Positions 34,785 to 43,329 of a DNA stretch of 64,000 nucleotides are shown one piece after another. The stretch's first letter is position 1, and every line of letters starts with the position of its first letter. Source of the stretch: NS-11 sp036505795 (GTDB taxonomy: Bacteria; Nitrospirota; Nitrospiria; Nitrospirales; NS-4); contig DASXSU010000031.1 of the NCBI GenBank assembly GCA_036505795.1, positions 87,418 through 151,417 on the forward strand, read 5' to 3'. The notes under the pieces were generated by a model. The model ran no database searches. It had not been told where the DNA came from and saw only the letters and a program-made list of their open reading frames with translations. Position numbers and translations under genes: made by a program.

Positions 34785-37427
34785 TTAGGGATGCGACTCG
34801 CGCCAGTTTTTCCCGATCCCGATATCCACCTTGAGAGGCACCAGGAGCTCGATCACCCCCTCCATGGCCTCTGTGACTATCCGGCGCACCGCGTCCCGTT
34901 CTGCCTCCGGGAGTTCCAGGATCAGCTCGTCGTGCACTTGCAGCAGGATTCGGGCAGCCCGGCCTCCATCAGCCAACCGGCGGTGCACCGCCAGCATCGC
35001 CAGCTTGATGACGTCGGCGGCAGCACCCTGGATCGGCGAGTTCATGGCGACCCTCTCCCCGAAGCTGCGTTGCGTAGGATCGGCGCTCCGCAGCTCAGGA
35101 ATGGGACGACGCCGCCCCAAGAGCGTCGTGCTGTAGCCGTTCGATTTGGCTTCGGCGACGGTGCGATCAATATATGCCTTGACGCCTTGAAACCGGGCAA
35201 AATAGGCCTCGATGTATCGCTTTGCTTCCTGATTGGAGATTCCAAGTTGGGAGGAGAGCCCGAATGGGCTGATCCCGTAGATGATGCCGAAGTTGACGGT
35301 CTTGGCCACGCGCCGCATATCCTTGGTGATCTGATCGGCCGGCAGACCAAAAATCTCCATGGCGGTGGTCGCATGGACGTCGTCGCCCCGCTCATAGGCG
35401 CCGATGAGGACCGGATCACGTGAGAGATGCGTCAGGATCCGCAACTCGATCTGATTATAGTCGGCCGATAGCAGGACCCAACCCGGAGGCGCTACGAACG
35501 CCGCGCGGATGCGGCCGCCCCATTCGCCTTTGATAGGAATGTTCTGAAGATTCGGCTCCGATGACGAGAGCCGGCCGGTGGCAGTGACGGTCTGATGCAG
35601 CGATGTGTGAAGCCGTCCGGTGTCGGGATTCACGAGCCGCGGAAGTGCGTCCACATAGGTCGACTTTAATTTGCTCAGACTTCGATAATTGAGAATCTCC
35701 GCCGGCAGTTCATGCTGCACGGCCAGCTGAGTCAAGACATCCTCATCCGTCGAATAGCCCGTCTTGGTCTTTTTGATCGGCGGAAGCTTGAGCTTTTCAA
35801 AGAGCACTTCACAGAGTTGCTTTGGGGAATTCACGTTGAACTCCACGCCGGCGATCCGATAAATTCCCTGTAGGATTGACGCCAGCTGCTGGTCGAGTTC
35901 CTTCCCGACCTCCGCCAGCACATCTGTATCCAGCCGGAATCCGTTCGCCTCGATTTCGGCCAGCACCGCCATTAACGGCAATTCCACCCGCTCGTACAGA
36001 TCCGAAAGCCCCTGGGTGGCCAGTTTCGCGGCCAACACGGGCTGAAGCCGGGCGATTGCGGAGGCGGCGGAACCGGCCCGTAGAGCCGCTTGATCGGTCT
36101 CGCTCGCTTCGAAAAGATCTTCCTTGGGCTCACTCGCAGGAGCCACACTGCCCTCGAGCGATTCAGCAAAACACTCCTGCATGAGGATTTCGAGCGCCGG
36201 GCTGCGGCGGTTTGGATTGAGGAGATAGGCGGCCAGCATCGTGTCGAATGCGGCCCGTACCGGTACGATGCCGGCAGTCCTGAGAGCCAACCAGGCGGCT
36301 TTGTAATCATGGACATACAGCTTGACCCCAGGCGACTCAAGCGCCGGCTGTAACGTTTTCAACTCGGTTCCGGCCGGCACATAGACCGGCGCTCCGTCCG
36401 GAAGGCATAAGCCGACACCCACCAATGTCGACCGAAGGAGGTCCCCCCCGCTCAATTCACAGCGCAGAGCCACCGCGCCGGCCGCAGTAATCGCCTCCAG
36501 AAAAGATGCGGCGGCTCGTTGATCGGCGATAACCGACACGGGAACCCTCGTCGTGGTCTCCGATCCGCAGTCCCCCTGCAGGGCCTTGAGCAGTCCCCAG
36601 AATTCCAGTTCTCGGAATAAGGCGGCAAGGTCGTCCGTCTTGGCCTGCCCCAAGCGGAACAGATCTCCATTGAACGAGACGGGACAATCGAGGACGAGGG
36701 TGGCGAGCTCTCGGCTCCGTAGGGCCTCCTGACCCTGGGTCTCGAGCAGGCCGCGAACTTTCGCGGCCTTCACCTCTGCCACGCGAGCCAGCAGATTTTC
36801 AATGGTTTGAAATTCCTCAATCAGCTTTCTGGCCGTCTTCTCGCCGATGCCCTTCACACCAGGGATGTTGTCAATGGAATCGCCCATGAGTCCCATGATC
36901 TCAATGACCCGGGCCGGTGGCACGCCGAACCGCTCCAGACAGTCCTCCTCGGTAAAGACCTTATCCTTCACCGGATCGTAAATCCGAATGGAAGGGGAGA
37001 GGAGTTGAAACATGTCCTTATCGGACGTGACGATCACGACATCCATATTGTTGGCCGCCGCTTGCATCGCCAGGGTACCGATGAGATCGTCCGCCTCATA
37101 CCCTTCGCACTTGACCACCGGGATGGCATACCCGGCGACCGCCCGGTGAATATAGGGAATTTGCTGTGACAGGGAATCCGGCATGGGGCGCCGCTGCGCC
37201 TTATAATCCTTGAACTGCTCATGCCGGTGCGTCGGCCCTTTTTCATCGAAGACAACGGCGAGATAGTCCGGGCGCCGCTCGCGGACGATTTTCTGCAGCA
37301 TGGTGGTAAACCCATAGACGGCGTGCGTGGGCAAACCGGTCGTGGTGGACAACTGTGGCAGAGCAAAGAAGGCCCTGTAGATATAGCCGCTGCCGTCGAT
37401 GAGATAGAGGGTCGGACGCTCCTGCAT
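34785..37427 (-). CDS. polA: DNA polymerase I
   Basis: I start the 880-residue enzyme at ATG 37427 (MQERPTLYLIDGSGYIYR); the frame is open further upstream, but those 139 extra residues are unlike PolA and run across a divergent gene. The N-terminal 5' nuclease has GLMGDSIDNIPGVKGIGEKT. The polymerase domain has motif A SADYNQIELRILTH, motif B RRVAKTVNFGIIYG and motif C LLQVHDELILELPE. In the middle 3'-5' exonuclease domain the expected DTET is VALRCELSGG, so the metal-binding acids are missing and proofreading is probably dead, as in Taq. The enzyme acts in repair and Okazaki fragment processing. Confidence 0.95.
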   Translation of the reverse strand: MQERPTLYLIDGSGYIYRAFFALPQLSTTTGLPTHAVYGFTTMLQKIVRERRPDYLAVVFDEKGPTHRHEQFKDYKAQRRPMPDSLSQQIPYIHRAVAGYAIPVVKCEGYEADDLIGTLAMQAAANNMDVVIVTSDKDMFQLLSPSIRIYDPVKDKVFTEEDCLERFGVPPARVIEIMGLMGDSIDNIPGVKGIGEKTARKLIEEFQTIENLLARVAEVKAAKVRGLLETQGQEALRSRELATLVLDCPVSFNGDLFRLGQAKTDDLAALFRELEFWGLLKALQGDCGSETTTRVPVSVIADQRAAASFLEAITAAGAVALRCELSGGDLLRSTLVGVGLCLPDGAPVYVPAGTELKTLQPALESPGVKLYVHDYKAAWLALRTAGIVPVRAAFDTMLAAYLLNPNRRSPALEILMQECFAESLEGSVAPASEPKEDLFEASETDQAALRAGSAASAIARLQPVLAAKLATQGLSDLYERVELPLMAVLAEIEANGFRLDTDVLAEVGKELDQQLASILQGIYRIAGVEFNVNSPKQLCEVLFEKLKLPPIKKTKTGYSTDEDVLTQLAVQHELPAEILNYRSLSKLKSTYVDALPRLVNPDTGRLHTSLHQTVTATGRLSSSEPNLQNIPIKGEWGGRIRAAFVAPPGWVLLSADYNQIELRILTHLSRDPVLIGAYERGDDVHATTAMEIFGLPADQITKDMRRVAKTVNFGIIYGISPFGLSSQLGISNQEAKRYIEAYFARFQGVKAYIDRTVAEAKSNGYSTTLLGRRRPIPELRSADPTQRSFGERVAMNSPIQGAAADVIKLAMLAVHRRLADGGRAARILLQVHDELILELPEAERDAVRRIVTEAMEGVIELLVPLKVDIGIGKNWRESHP

Positions 37428-37499
37428 CGTGGCATCGTAACACCTGAATACCATCACGACAAGGCGGCACGGCGATTTACTATTAGCGGTTTCGGCATG

Positions 37500-37505
37500 T
37501 ATAAT
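37500..37505 (+). promoter_or_regulatory. -10 element upstream of the secreted protein - DsrE gene pair
   Basis: A perfect TATAAT lies 44 bases upstream of the ATG at 37549; the -35 region 17 bp further up (TTACTA) is weak. It lies between divergent genes (polA starts at 37427), so the assignment to the plus-strand pair fits. Confidence 0.5.
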
Positions 37506-37548
37506 AAGTAGCGGTACGGATATCGAACACTCACTGCGGCGTCCAAGC

Positions 37549-37941
37549 ATGACAACGAGAAGCCATGATGGCGAGACTGTTCGGCCGCGACTTCGGGCTG
37601 CGGTTTTTTCCCGCATTATCGCGTCGCTCTGTGCAGTTCTAAGTTTCACCTTGCTGATGGCCTGGGCGCCGGCCTGGGCTGAACTGACCCTTGCGTCCCC
37701 TGAGGTTGAAATCAAGAAACATTCAACCGGAAAAGAAGCGTTCGTCAGGCAGGGCGAAAAGGAGTGGTTCATCCATATTGATGTCGACCAAGACCGGACG
37801 ATGATCCTGCGGACGGAGTCCGATAAAGGCCACGAAATCAACAATCAGGCTGAAATCATCGATCGACCGATGAGCAATTCAGAGGTCGATCGTTTAGTCG
37901 GTGATTTTGTAAGCGGCATCAAGTCGACCTTGAAGCCGTGA
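37549..37941 (+). CDS. secreted small protein, unknown function
   Basis: The 130-residue protein has a long basic N-terminus and a hydrophobic signal-like core (about residues 22-42, ending AWAPAWAE, a fair signal-peptidase site). The mature part of ~85 residues is charged (VEIKKHSTGKEAFVRQGEKEW, then HIDVDQDRTMILR) with no recognised motif. The next gene, a DsrE-family protein, starts inside its last four bases, so the two are co-translated even though one is exported and the other is probably cytoplasmic. Function unknown. Confidence 0.65.
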   Translation: MTTRSHDGETVRPRLRAAVFSRIIASLCAVLSFTLLMAWAPAWAELTLASPEVEIKKHSTGKEAFVRQGEKEWFIHIDVDQDRTMILRTESDKGHEINNQAEIIDRPMSNSEVDRLVGDFVSGIKSTLKP

Positions 37942-38372
37942 GCGCGACCCCGCCCGGCAAGAAACCCCGCTTCGTGATCTTCCTACATGGGGGCACATAT
38001 GACAAACTGCATCAGGCGGCGACAATCGGTTTGACGGCAGCCGCAATGGGCAAGGAGGTCTACGTCTTTCTGATGTTCTGGGCGATTAAAAAGCTTGCGA
38101 TGGGGGAGTTGGACCGGATTGATTTCTCACCGGCTTATGAAGCCCATGCGGAGGAAGTCGCTCGGATAATGACGGAAAAAAAGGCACCCAAGATTTCGGA
38201 GATGTTTGAAGAGGCCAAGGAGGTCGGAAGTTTCAAGCTCATCGCCTGCAGCGCGGGCCTCGAGTACATGAGCGTAAAATACGAAGATTTTGCTTCCAAG
38301 GTGGACGATGTGCTGGGTTTGCCGCTCATTCTGAATCTCGCCGCCGACGCCGAGACCACCCTGTTCATCTGA
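37938..38372 (+). CDS. DsrE family protein
   Basis: The 144-residue product is a DsrE/DsrF/DrsH-like sulfur-relay domain: FVIFLHGGTYDKLHQAATIG, then AMGKEVYVFLMFWAIKKL and the candidate persulfide cysteine in KLIACSAGLEYM. DsrE proteins carry sulfane sulfur between thiol partners. Here it is linked to a secreted protein rather than to DsrFH or TusA; a second DsrE-like protein with TusA is encoded at 42455-43254. The GTG start at 37938 overlaps the upstream stop by four bases. Confidence 0.85.
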   Translation: MSATPPGKKPRFVIFLHGGTYDKLHQAATIGLTAAAMGKEVYVFLMFWAIKKLAMGELDRIDFSPAYEAHAEEVARIMTEKKAPKISEMFEEAKEVGSFKLIACSAGLEYMSVKYEDFASKVDDVLGLPLILNLAADAETTLFI

Positions 38373-38393
38373 CGACCACGTCCGGAAACTTCT

Positions 38394-39050
38394 TTATCGT
38401 GAACTGGTGACGCCCACCCGGCTGCAATAGCGCCTCAGTTTGCATTCGCTGCACCGCGGCGAAATCGGCGTGCAGATATTCTGGCCGAACGGTACCAGCA
38501 GATCGTTGTAAATGATCCAATATTCCTTGGGCAGTTTGGCGCGAAGGGCCTCCTCGCTTTCGGCGGGGCTCCGCGTCCGGATGTAGCCCCATCGATTGCT
38601 GATCCGATGGACGTGGATGTCCACACAAATCCCAGGCTTCCCAAAGCCCAGGGTGACCACGAGATTCGCCGTCTTGCGTCCCACACCTTTGAAGGTCAGC
38701 AGTTCCGCAATGTCGTCCGGGACCCGGCCGCGGTAGCTCTCCAACAGATCATGACAGATCTGCAGGATCTGACGGGCCTTGGTCCGGTAAAAACCGACCG
38801 GATAGATAGCGCGCTCGATCTGCCGCGCCGAGAGCCTCGACATCGCTCTCGGAGTCTTCGACAGTCGGAACAGACGCTCCGATGCCTCTGCGGTCGTCTG
38901 ATCCCTTGTCCGCAAGCTCAGGATCGTGGCGATCAAAATCTGAAAAGGGTCGCTTGAGGCTTTGGCGACGATGCCCACCACCGGTTCCGTCCAGCGACGC
39001 ACCTCCTGCTTAAGAATGCGCATGCAGGCATGGATGTCACGATCCTTCAT
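38394..39050 (-). CDS. nth: endonuclease III (DNA glycosylase/AP lyase)
   Basis: The 218-residue enzyme has the endonuclease III signatures: helix-hairpin-helix with catalytic Lys in FKGVGRKTANLV, catalytic Asp in CVDIHVHRISNRW, and the C-terminal [4Fe-4S] ligands C-x6-C-x2-C-x5-C (CTPISPRCSECKLRRYC). It removes oxidised pyrimidines in base-excision repair. The beginning of the helical core reads TILSLRTRDQTT rather than LLSAQTTD, a mild change typical of the archaeal/thermophile-like branch. It converges on the DsrE gene with a 21-base gap. Confidence 0.93.
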   Translation of the reverse strand: MKDRDIHACMRILKQEVRRWTEPVVGIVAKASSDPFQILIATILSLRTRDQTTAEASERLFRLSKTPRAMSRLSARQIERAIYPVGFYRTKARQILQICHDLLESYRGRVPDDIAELLTFKGVGRKTANLVVTLGFGKPGICVDIHVHRISNRWGYIRTRSPAESEEALRAKLPKEYWIIYNDLLVPFGQNICTPISPRCSECKLRRYCSRVGVTSSR

Positions 39051-39216
39051 CGCATTCCCCGTACAAGTCCTTTTGGAATTACAATGCTATCGAGATTTTA
39101 TCTCAGGGGCTATAGGCTGAAAAGACTTCAGGGGTGATCGCGACGAAGCGAGAGGAGTCCTCGCAGGCTGAAAATTGAAAGGTGAGAGGAGGGCAAAAAC
39201 CGGAGGAGGAAAGAAA

Positions 39217-39411
39217 TCAGCCCGTACGGTGCTTGGCCAGCCATTTCTGGCGTCGGCGTTGAGCTTCTCGCTCCTTGTTTTTCTTCTTTAGACTCGGCTT
39301 CTCGTAGAATCTGCGGCGCTTGAGCTCTCGGAAGAGGCCCTCCCCTGCCAGTTTTTTCTTGGCGATCTTCAGCGCCTTTTCTACATTGTTGTTGAAAACC
39401 TTGATTTCCAT
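39217..39411 (-). CDS. rpsU: 30S ribosomal protein S21
   Basis: ATG 39411 gives a 64-residue basic protein with VFNNNVEKALKIAKKKLAGEG and the LKRRRFYEKPSLKKKNK core of S21, which sits in the 30S platform and helps start-site selection. The longer frame to 39477 adds residues without S21 character. It lies downstream of nrdJ and a small gene, but a 109-base gap suggests an independent promoter. The 166 bases between its stop and nth hold nothing recognisable. Confidence 0.95.
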   Translation of the reverse strand: MEIKVFNNNVEKALKIAKKKLAGEGLFRELKRRRFYEKPSLKKKNKEREAQRRRQKWLAKHRTG

Positions 39412-39520
39412 TAAGTGCTCCGGTCTCGGTGAAAGGTGACAGCCCGAAACTGTAGCACAGATGGAAGTGGCAGGCAAGATTCGGCCTATGAACGAATCGA
39501 CCGTCTACGACCCTGGACGC

Positions 39521-39859
39521 TTACCCTCGGGCGGAGGCTAACACGTCCGAACAGCCCTTGATGGAACAACGGATTGCGCCGTTCAGCGGCGCCGTCGGGT
39601 GGTCGACGTTATCCGTCGGGTGATACCGATGGTACCAGGCGCATTCAAGTTCATGCGCACCTGCGGCTCGCCCTGTGTATTCAAACCAAAAGTAGCGGTA
39701 CTTGCCCTCGCCTGCCGCCCGGTGTAGATCCTGTGCGAGGTTCTCATCAGCGCGGCCTACCCGGTCCGCCATCCTTCCGTTTCGGGAAAGGATAAAGGCG
39801 CCGGGCGACACCTCTGTGACAAAGAGGTGGATGTACTTCAGGTTATATGGCCCTGACAT
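39521..39859 (-). CDS. small protein, GIY-YIG-like
   Basis: The 112-residue product starts 19 bases after nrdJ, so the two are probably co-transcribed. A stretch GAFILSRNGRMADRVGRADENL followed by KYRYFWFEYTGRAAGAHELE recalls a degenerate GIY-YIG pattern (GAFIL for GIYIL, VGRADENL as the second strand). The Glu in ECAWYHRYHP could be the family Glu; two Cys lie near the C-terminus (CSIKGC). This is a resemblance, not a firm assignment; a nuclease activity is unproven. Confidence 0.5.
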   Translation of the reverse strand: MSGPYNLKYIHLFVTEVSPGAFILSRNGRMADRVGRADENLAQDLHRAAGEGKYRYFWFEYTGRAAGAHELECAWYHRYHPTDNVDHPTAPLNGAIRCSIKGCSDVLASARG

Positions 39860-39878
39860 AGTACCTCCTTCTAGGTTG

Positions 39879-42224
39879 CTACCAGCAGCGAGAATATCCG
39901 CAGAAGCACTTCTCGCAGTTTTCAGAATGGATCAATGGCGCTCCGCAATCAGGACAGGGCAGGCCCTGAGGCTGCATGGCCAACACGCTCGCCGCCTGTT
40001 CCTGCCGCTGTTCGGCCGGATGGAAGCTGGCCAGCGCCTTCGCAATGGCATCCCAGAGCGAGAGCACCCGGTTGGCGCCGATTCCATAGGGGTTGCCGTC
40101 CTGGATGCCGATCAACTGCCGGGTGATCTCATGCATCGGAATCCGATAACGAAGCGCCAGGCTGATGAGACGACAGACGCACTCCAGATCGGCCTGGATC
40201 ATCCCGCCGGCCTTGGCCACCGTCGCGAAGGTCTCAAACGGCTCGCCGTTCATCGAATTGATCGTGAGGTACATCTTTCCATAGCTGGTATTGATGGCGA
40301 TGGTCTCCCCGCTCACGCGCACCGGCCGTTCCAATTTGAATGGATGACCGGCGTCAGCAAAAGGCGGTAGAGCCGGCGCGGCTGCGTTCTCCGAGACAGG
40401 CATCTCCTGCGGCGTAGATTCGGAAGGCACGCCGCTTGTTTTCTCTTTTTTTGAGGATACGCCGACATTCATCACCTGCTGGTCGCGGCTGCCGTCGCGG
40501 TACACGGTGATGCCCTTGCAGCCAAGCTCATGCGCCATCAAATAGGCGTTCATCACGTCCTCGGTCGTGGCCTCAGTCGGAAGGTTGATTGTCTTCGAGA
40601 CCCCGCTGTCGGTGTACCGTTGGAAAGCGGCCTGCATTTGCACATGCCATTCCGGAGCGACGTCGTGCGCGGTGGCGAACACCTTTTGCCACCGGTCGGG
40701 AATCTGGGGAATACCGCGTGCCGAGCCGTGGTTGGCGAGAATTTTATCCATCAGCCCTTCTTTCCAGAATCCCTCGCGCTTAGCGGTCTCGATAAAGTCC
40801 TCGAGGACGTAGGGCAGGTGCTCGCCGTCCATGACATTTTTGAACCAAATGAGGCTGAATTCCGGCTCGCAGCCGCCGGAGGTCTCTGCAATCATGCTGA
40901 TCGTGCCCGTTGGTGCCACCGTGGTCACGTAGGAATTTCTGACCCGCTGGCCGCGCGACTCATGCAGTGAACCCTTCCATGCGGGATAGAGCCCGCGCTG
41001 CTCTGCCAGACGCATCGATTCCTCGTACCCCTTATCGGAGATGAATTTCATGACCTTCGCGCCCATCTCCACACCGCTTTCCGAATCGTACGGAATTTCG
41101 AGCTTAAACAGCATCCGCGCAAAACCCATGACCCCCAAGCCGATTTTACGGTTGTCTTTCGTGCATTTTTCAATCTCCGGAATCGGATATTTATTCATGT
41201 CAATGACGTTGTCCAGCAAATGCACCGACGTCCGAACCGACTGCTCAAGGCGCGTCCAGTCAATGTCGTAGCGGCCGTCCGGTTTTCGCTCGACATGCGT
41301 TTCGAGGTTGACGCTCCCGAGGTTGCACGACTCATATGGCAGAAGCGGCTGCTCGCCGCAGGGATTGGTCGCCTCAATCATCGCGTAATGCGGCGTGGGG
41401 TTCGTGCGGTTGGCCTCGTCGATAAAAAATAGGCCGGGTTCCCCGTTTTGCCATGCTGACTGGGCGATCTTCTTCAATACCTCCCGCGCGTCGAGTTGCC
41501 CGACTACCTTTCCTGAACGGGGACTGATCAGGTTGTATTGTTCACCGTTCTCGGCCGCCTTCATAAAAGCATCGGTGACCGCGACACTAATGTTGAAGTT
41601 GGTGATCTCCTTCGTATCCGTCTTACAGGTGATAAACTCTAAAATGTCCGGATGATCGACGCGCAGAATGCCCATATTCGCGCCCCGCCGTGTTCCACCC
41701 TGTTTGATGTGTTCGGTCGATTGGTTGTAGACCTTCATGAAGGACACGGGGCCGGAGGCCACGCCGCCGGTGCTGCGGACCATATCGTCTTTGGGCCGAA
41801 GCCGGGAGAATGAGAAGCCGGTCCCTCCTCCGGTCTGATGGATCAGCGCCTGATGTTTAAGCGTGTCATAGATCCCCGAGATTGAATCCTCGACCGGAAG
41901 AACGAAGCAGGCCGCGAGCTGTTGCAGAGGACGACCGGCATTCATGAGTGTGGGAGAGTTCGGGAGAAAGTCCAGACCGGACATCAGCTGGTAAAACTGC
42001 TCTTCCGTCGCACGAACGTCTTCGGACTTCGCCCCGTACAAAGCGTCCGCCTGCGCCAAATTATGGGCCACACGTCGGAACATGCCCTCCGGCGTCTCTA
42101 CCACCTTCCCATGTTCATCCTTTGACAGGTAGCGCTTCTCTAAGACCCGCAGTGCATTCGGCGAAATTCGAAGAGCCCCTTCTCCTTTGCCAAATTCCCC
42201 TGCAGCGCCACCGGTATTCTTCAT
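39879..42224 (-). CDS. nrdJ: adenosylcobalamin-dependent (class II) ribonucleotide reductase
   Basis: The 781-residue enzyme, from ATG 42224 with AGGAGG upstream, reduces ribonucleotides using a cobalamin radical. It shows LPNSPTLMNAGRP, HQTGGGTGFSFSRLRP, the active-site region SCNLGSVNLETH, and the C-terminal redox tail PCPDCGAPLIHSENCEKC with several further Cys. A radical-type insert is absent, so it is the standard B12-type family. No NrdAB or NrdDG gene is in the window. Two NrdR-box-like sites precede the gene, so NrdR control is likely. Cobalamin dependence is by family, not shown here. Confidence 0.95.
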   Translation of the reverse strand: MKNTGGAAGEFGKGEGALRISPNALRVLEKRYLSKDEHGKVVETPEGMFRRVAHNLAQADALYGAKSEDVRATEEQFYQLMSGLDFLPNSPTLMNAGRPLQQLAACFVLPVEDSISGIYDTLKHQALIHQTGGGTGFSFSRLRPKDDMVRSTGGVASGPVSFMKVYNQSTEHIKQGGTRRGANMGILRVDHPDILEFITCKTDTKEITNFNISVAVTDAFMKAAENGEQYNLISPRSGKVVGQLDAREVLKKIAQSAWQNGEPGLFFIDEANRTNPTPHYAMIEATNPCGEQPLLPYESCNLGSVNLETHVERKPDGRYDIDWTRLEQSVRTSVHLLDNVIDMNKYPIPEIEKCTKDNRKIGLGVMGFARMLFKLEIPYDSESGVEMGAKVMKFISDKGYEESMRLAEQRGLYPAWKGSLHESRGQRVRNSYVTTVAPTGTISMIAETSGGCEPEFSLIWFKNVMDGEHLPYVLEDFIETAKREGFWKEGLMDKILANHGSARGIPQIPDRWQKVFATAHDVAPEWHVQMQAAFQRYTDSGVSKTINLPTEATTEDVMNAYLMAHELGCKGITVYRDGSRDQQVMNVGVSSKKEKTSGVPSESTPQEMPVSENAAAPALPPFADAGHPFKLERPVRVSGETIAINTSYGKMYLTINSMNGEPFETFATVAKAGGMIQADLECVCRLISLALRYRIPMHEITRQLIGIQDGNPYGIGANRVLSLWDAIAKALASFHPAEQRQEQAASVLAMQPQGLPCPDCGAPLIHSENCEKCFCGYSRCW

Positions 42225-42277
42225 GCGGGTCCTCCTGATTGGTAGGTTCAAAAAACCCTTAACACGAACGCGGCTCA

Positions 42278-42306
42278 CCTTTATCATTCAGTCTAAGTCG
42301 AGTCAA
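42278..42306 (-). promoter_or_regulatory. sigma-70-like promoter of nrdJ
   Basis: On the minus strand TTGACT (42301-42306), a 17-bp spacer and TAAAGG (42278-42283) lie 54-82 bases upstream of the nrdJ ATG. The -35 is strong and the -10 weak. The NrdR-like boxes lie directly upstream, so they could control polymerase binding. Confidence 0.5.
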
Positions 42307-42313
42307 GATAAAA

Positions 42314-42360
42314 ATACCAGATATGGTGGAAAAAATATTCTCAAAACCTAAATATTGTGG
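42314..42360 (-). promoter_or_regulatory. tandem NrdR-box-like sites upstream of nrdJ
   Basis: Two 16-bp sites, 42314-42329 (ATACCAGATATGGTGG) and 42345-42360 (AACCTAAATATTGTGG), are read here on the plus strand. They match the NrdR consensus acaCwAtATaTwGtgt at 11 and 12 of 16 positions, and their start-to-start distance is exactly 31 bp, the three-helical-turn spacing known for NrdR. This supports repression of nrdJ by NrdR; the nrdR gene itself is not in the window. Confidence 0.7.
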
Positions 42361-42454
42361 AAAACTTGTGATTAACAAATGGACAACGTGTTGAAAACCG
42401 GTGAACTCAGAGGGGACAAATCTCGGCTCAATGGAGGCAGAACCAGAGGGCGAG

Positions 42455-42697
42455 CTATTTGCTCTTCTTGACGTACGCCTTGTAGTGGATAGCACCAGGG
42501 TTCGCTTCTTCCTCCAGACCTAAATACTCGTGTCCAGTGGTCTCGCACCACGCCGGCATGTCCTTTTTGATCCCTTCATCGTCTGAGATCACCTCTAAGA
42601 CCTGACCGACGATGAGTTCTTTGATTTTCTTGGACGTCTTGATGATCGGCATCGGACAGAACAACCCCAACGTATCGAGCACCACATCTTTTTGCAT
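42455..42697 (-). CDS. tusA: TusA-family sulfur carrier
   Basis: From ATG 42697 the 80-residue product begins DVVLDTLGLFCPMPIIKTSK, with the TusA persulfide cysteine C14 in the CPMP motif, and keeps the family length. TusA passes sulfur to DsrE-type and other acceptors in tRNA thiolation, molybdenum cofactor or dissimilatory sulfur pathways. The frame extends upstream to 42841, but that part overlaps the DsrE gene and is not TusA-like. The gene follows the DsrE2-type gene by 17 bases, forming a sulfur-relay pair. Confidence 0.92.
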   Translation of the reverse strand: MQKDVVLDTLGLFCPMPIIKTSKKIKELIVGQVLEVISDDEGIKKDMPAWCETTGHEYLGLEEEANPGAIHYKAYVKKSK

Positions 42698-42714
42698 GTA
42701 AAAACCTTCTAGGA

Positions 42715-43254
42715 CTAAATAAACAGATTGACCTGGGCGTCTTTGGCTTCCGCCAGATAGGTCGAGACGCCGGCGAGTTGATCCACGCCTTCCATGAGGG
42801 TCTCCTTCCCGATCCCCATCATGCCTAGCGTGGTCGTGCACGCAATGAATTTGACCCCGAGATCCTTGGCGACCTCCATGAGTTCCGGCACGCCGGGCAT
42901 GCGCTGTTGTTTCATCACGAGCTTCATCATCCGAGTCCCGAGCCCCCAGAAATGAAAACGCGATAACGGCAAATTCTCCGCCCCCGCTTTATTAAAGGCT
43001 CCAAACGAACGGCGCAACCAATCCTTTGCTTTTCCGGTCGTCCCAGGACGCCGAATGGCATTGAGCCCCCAGAAAGTGAAGAACATCGTCACCTGCATCC
43101 CCATCGACGCCGCACCGGTGGCGATAATAAACGCCGCCATCACCCGGTCCATATCGCCGCTCAGGACCACAAGCGTGACCCGCTCCGGTTTCTTCTCTTC
43201 CAATTCCGCCAGAGCGACTCGCGGGTCAAGCTTCGCGGTCATGACCGTGTCCAT
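42715..43254 (-). CDS. DsrE2-type sulfur-relay protein
   Basis: The 179-residue product belongs to the DsrE/DsrF/YchN superfamily, subgroup DsrE2: LVVLSGDMDRVMAAFIIATGAASMG (residues 27-50 approximately), VTMFFTFWGLNAIRR, then the long middle LPLSRFHFWGLGTRMMKL, and the candidate active cysteine in KFIACTTTLGMMG. Members bind persulfide sulfur and pair with TusA and rhodanese proteins, and some sit in the membrane or at its surface. Here it is transcribed with tusA behind a hairpin leader. In a nitrifier it could serve sulfur transfer for cofactor or tRNA synthesis rather than sulfide oxidation. Confidence 0.85.
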   Translation of the reverse strand: MDTVMTAKLDPRVALAELEEKKPERVTLVVLSGDMDRVMAAFIIATGAASMGMQVTMFFTFWGLNAIRRPGTTGKAKDWLRRSFGAFNKAGAENLPLSRFHFWGLGTRMMKLVMKQQRMPGVPELMEVAKDLGVKFIACTTTLGMMGIGKETLMEGVDQLAGVSTYLAEAKDAQVNLFI

Positions 43255-43270
43255 TCAAGCCTCCAAAGAT

Positions 43271-43308
43271 AATCGGGGAGGCCGGCATGACCCGTAACCT
43301 CCCCGATT
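43271..43308 (-). other. 11-bp leader hairpin before the dsrE2-tusA operon
   Basis: AATCGGGGAGG (43271-43281) and CCTCCCCGATT (43298-43308) are perfect inverted repeats separated by 16 bases. In the minus-strand transcript the hairpin ends 16 bases before the DsrE2 ATG (43254), with GGAGG just after it. There is no U-run, so it is not a standard terminator; it could be an operator in DNA or a structure that controls translation. Confidence 0.65.
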
Positions 43309-43329
43309 CCCCTCTAGCATCGCAGTATT

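Noticed and set aside
37428..37844. 139-codon N-terminal extension of polA
   Set aside because: Not PolA-like and it overlaps the divergent secreted-protein gene; ATG 37427 gives the family start.
39051..39216. Terminator or regulatory RNA after rpsU
   Set aside because: Only short imperfect inverted repeats; no T-run in the right place.
42225..42454. Cobalamin riboswitch upstream of nrdJ
   Set aside because: AT-rich and lacks a recognisable B12-box core; only NrdR-like sites are visible.
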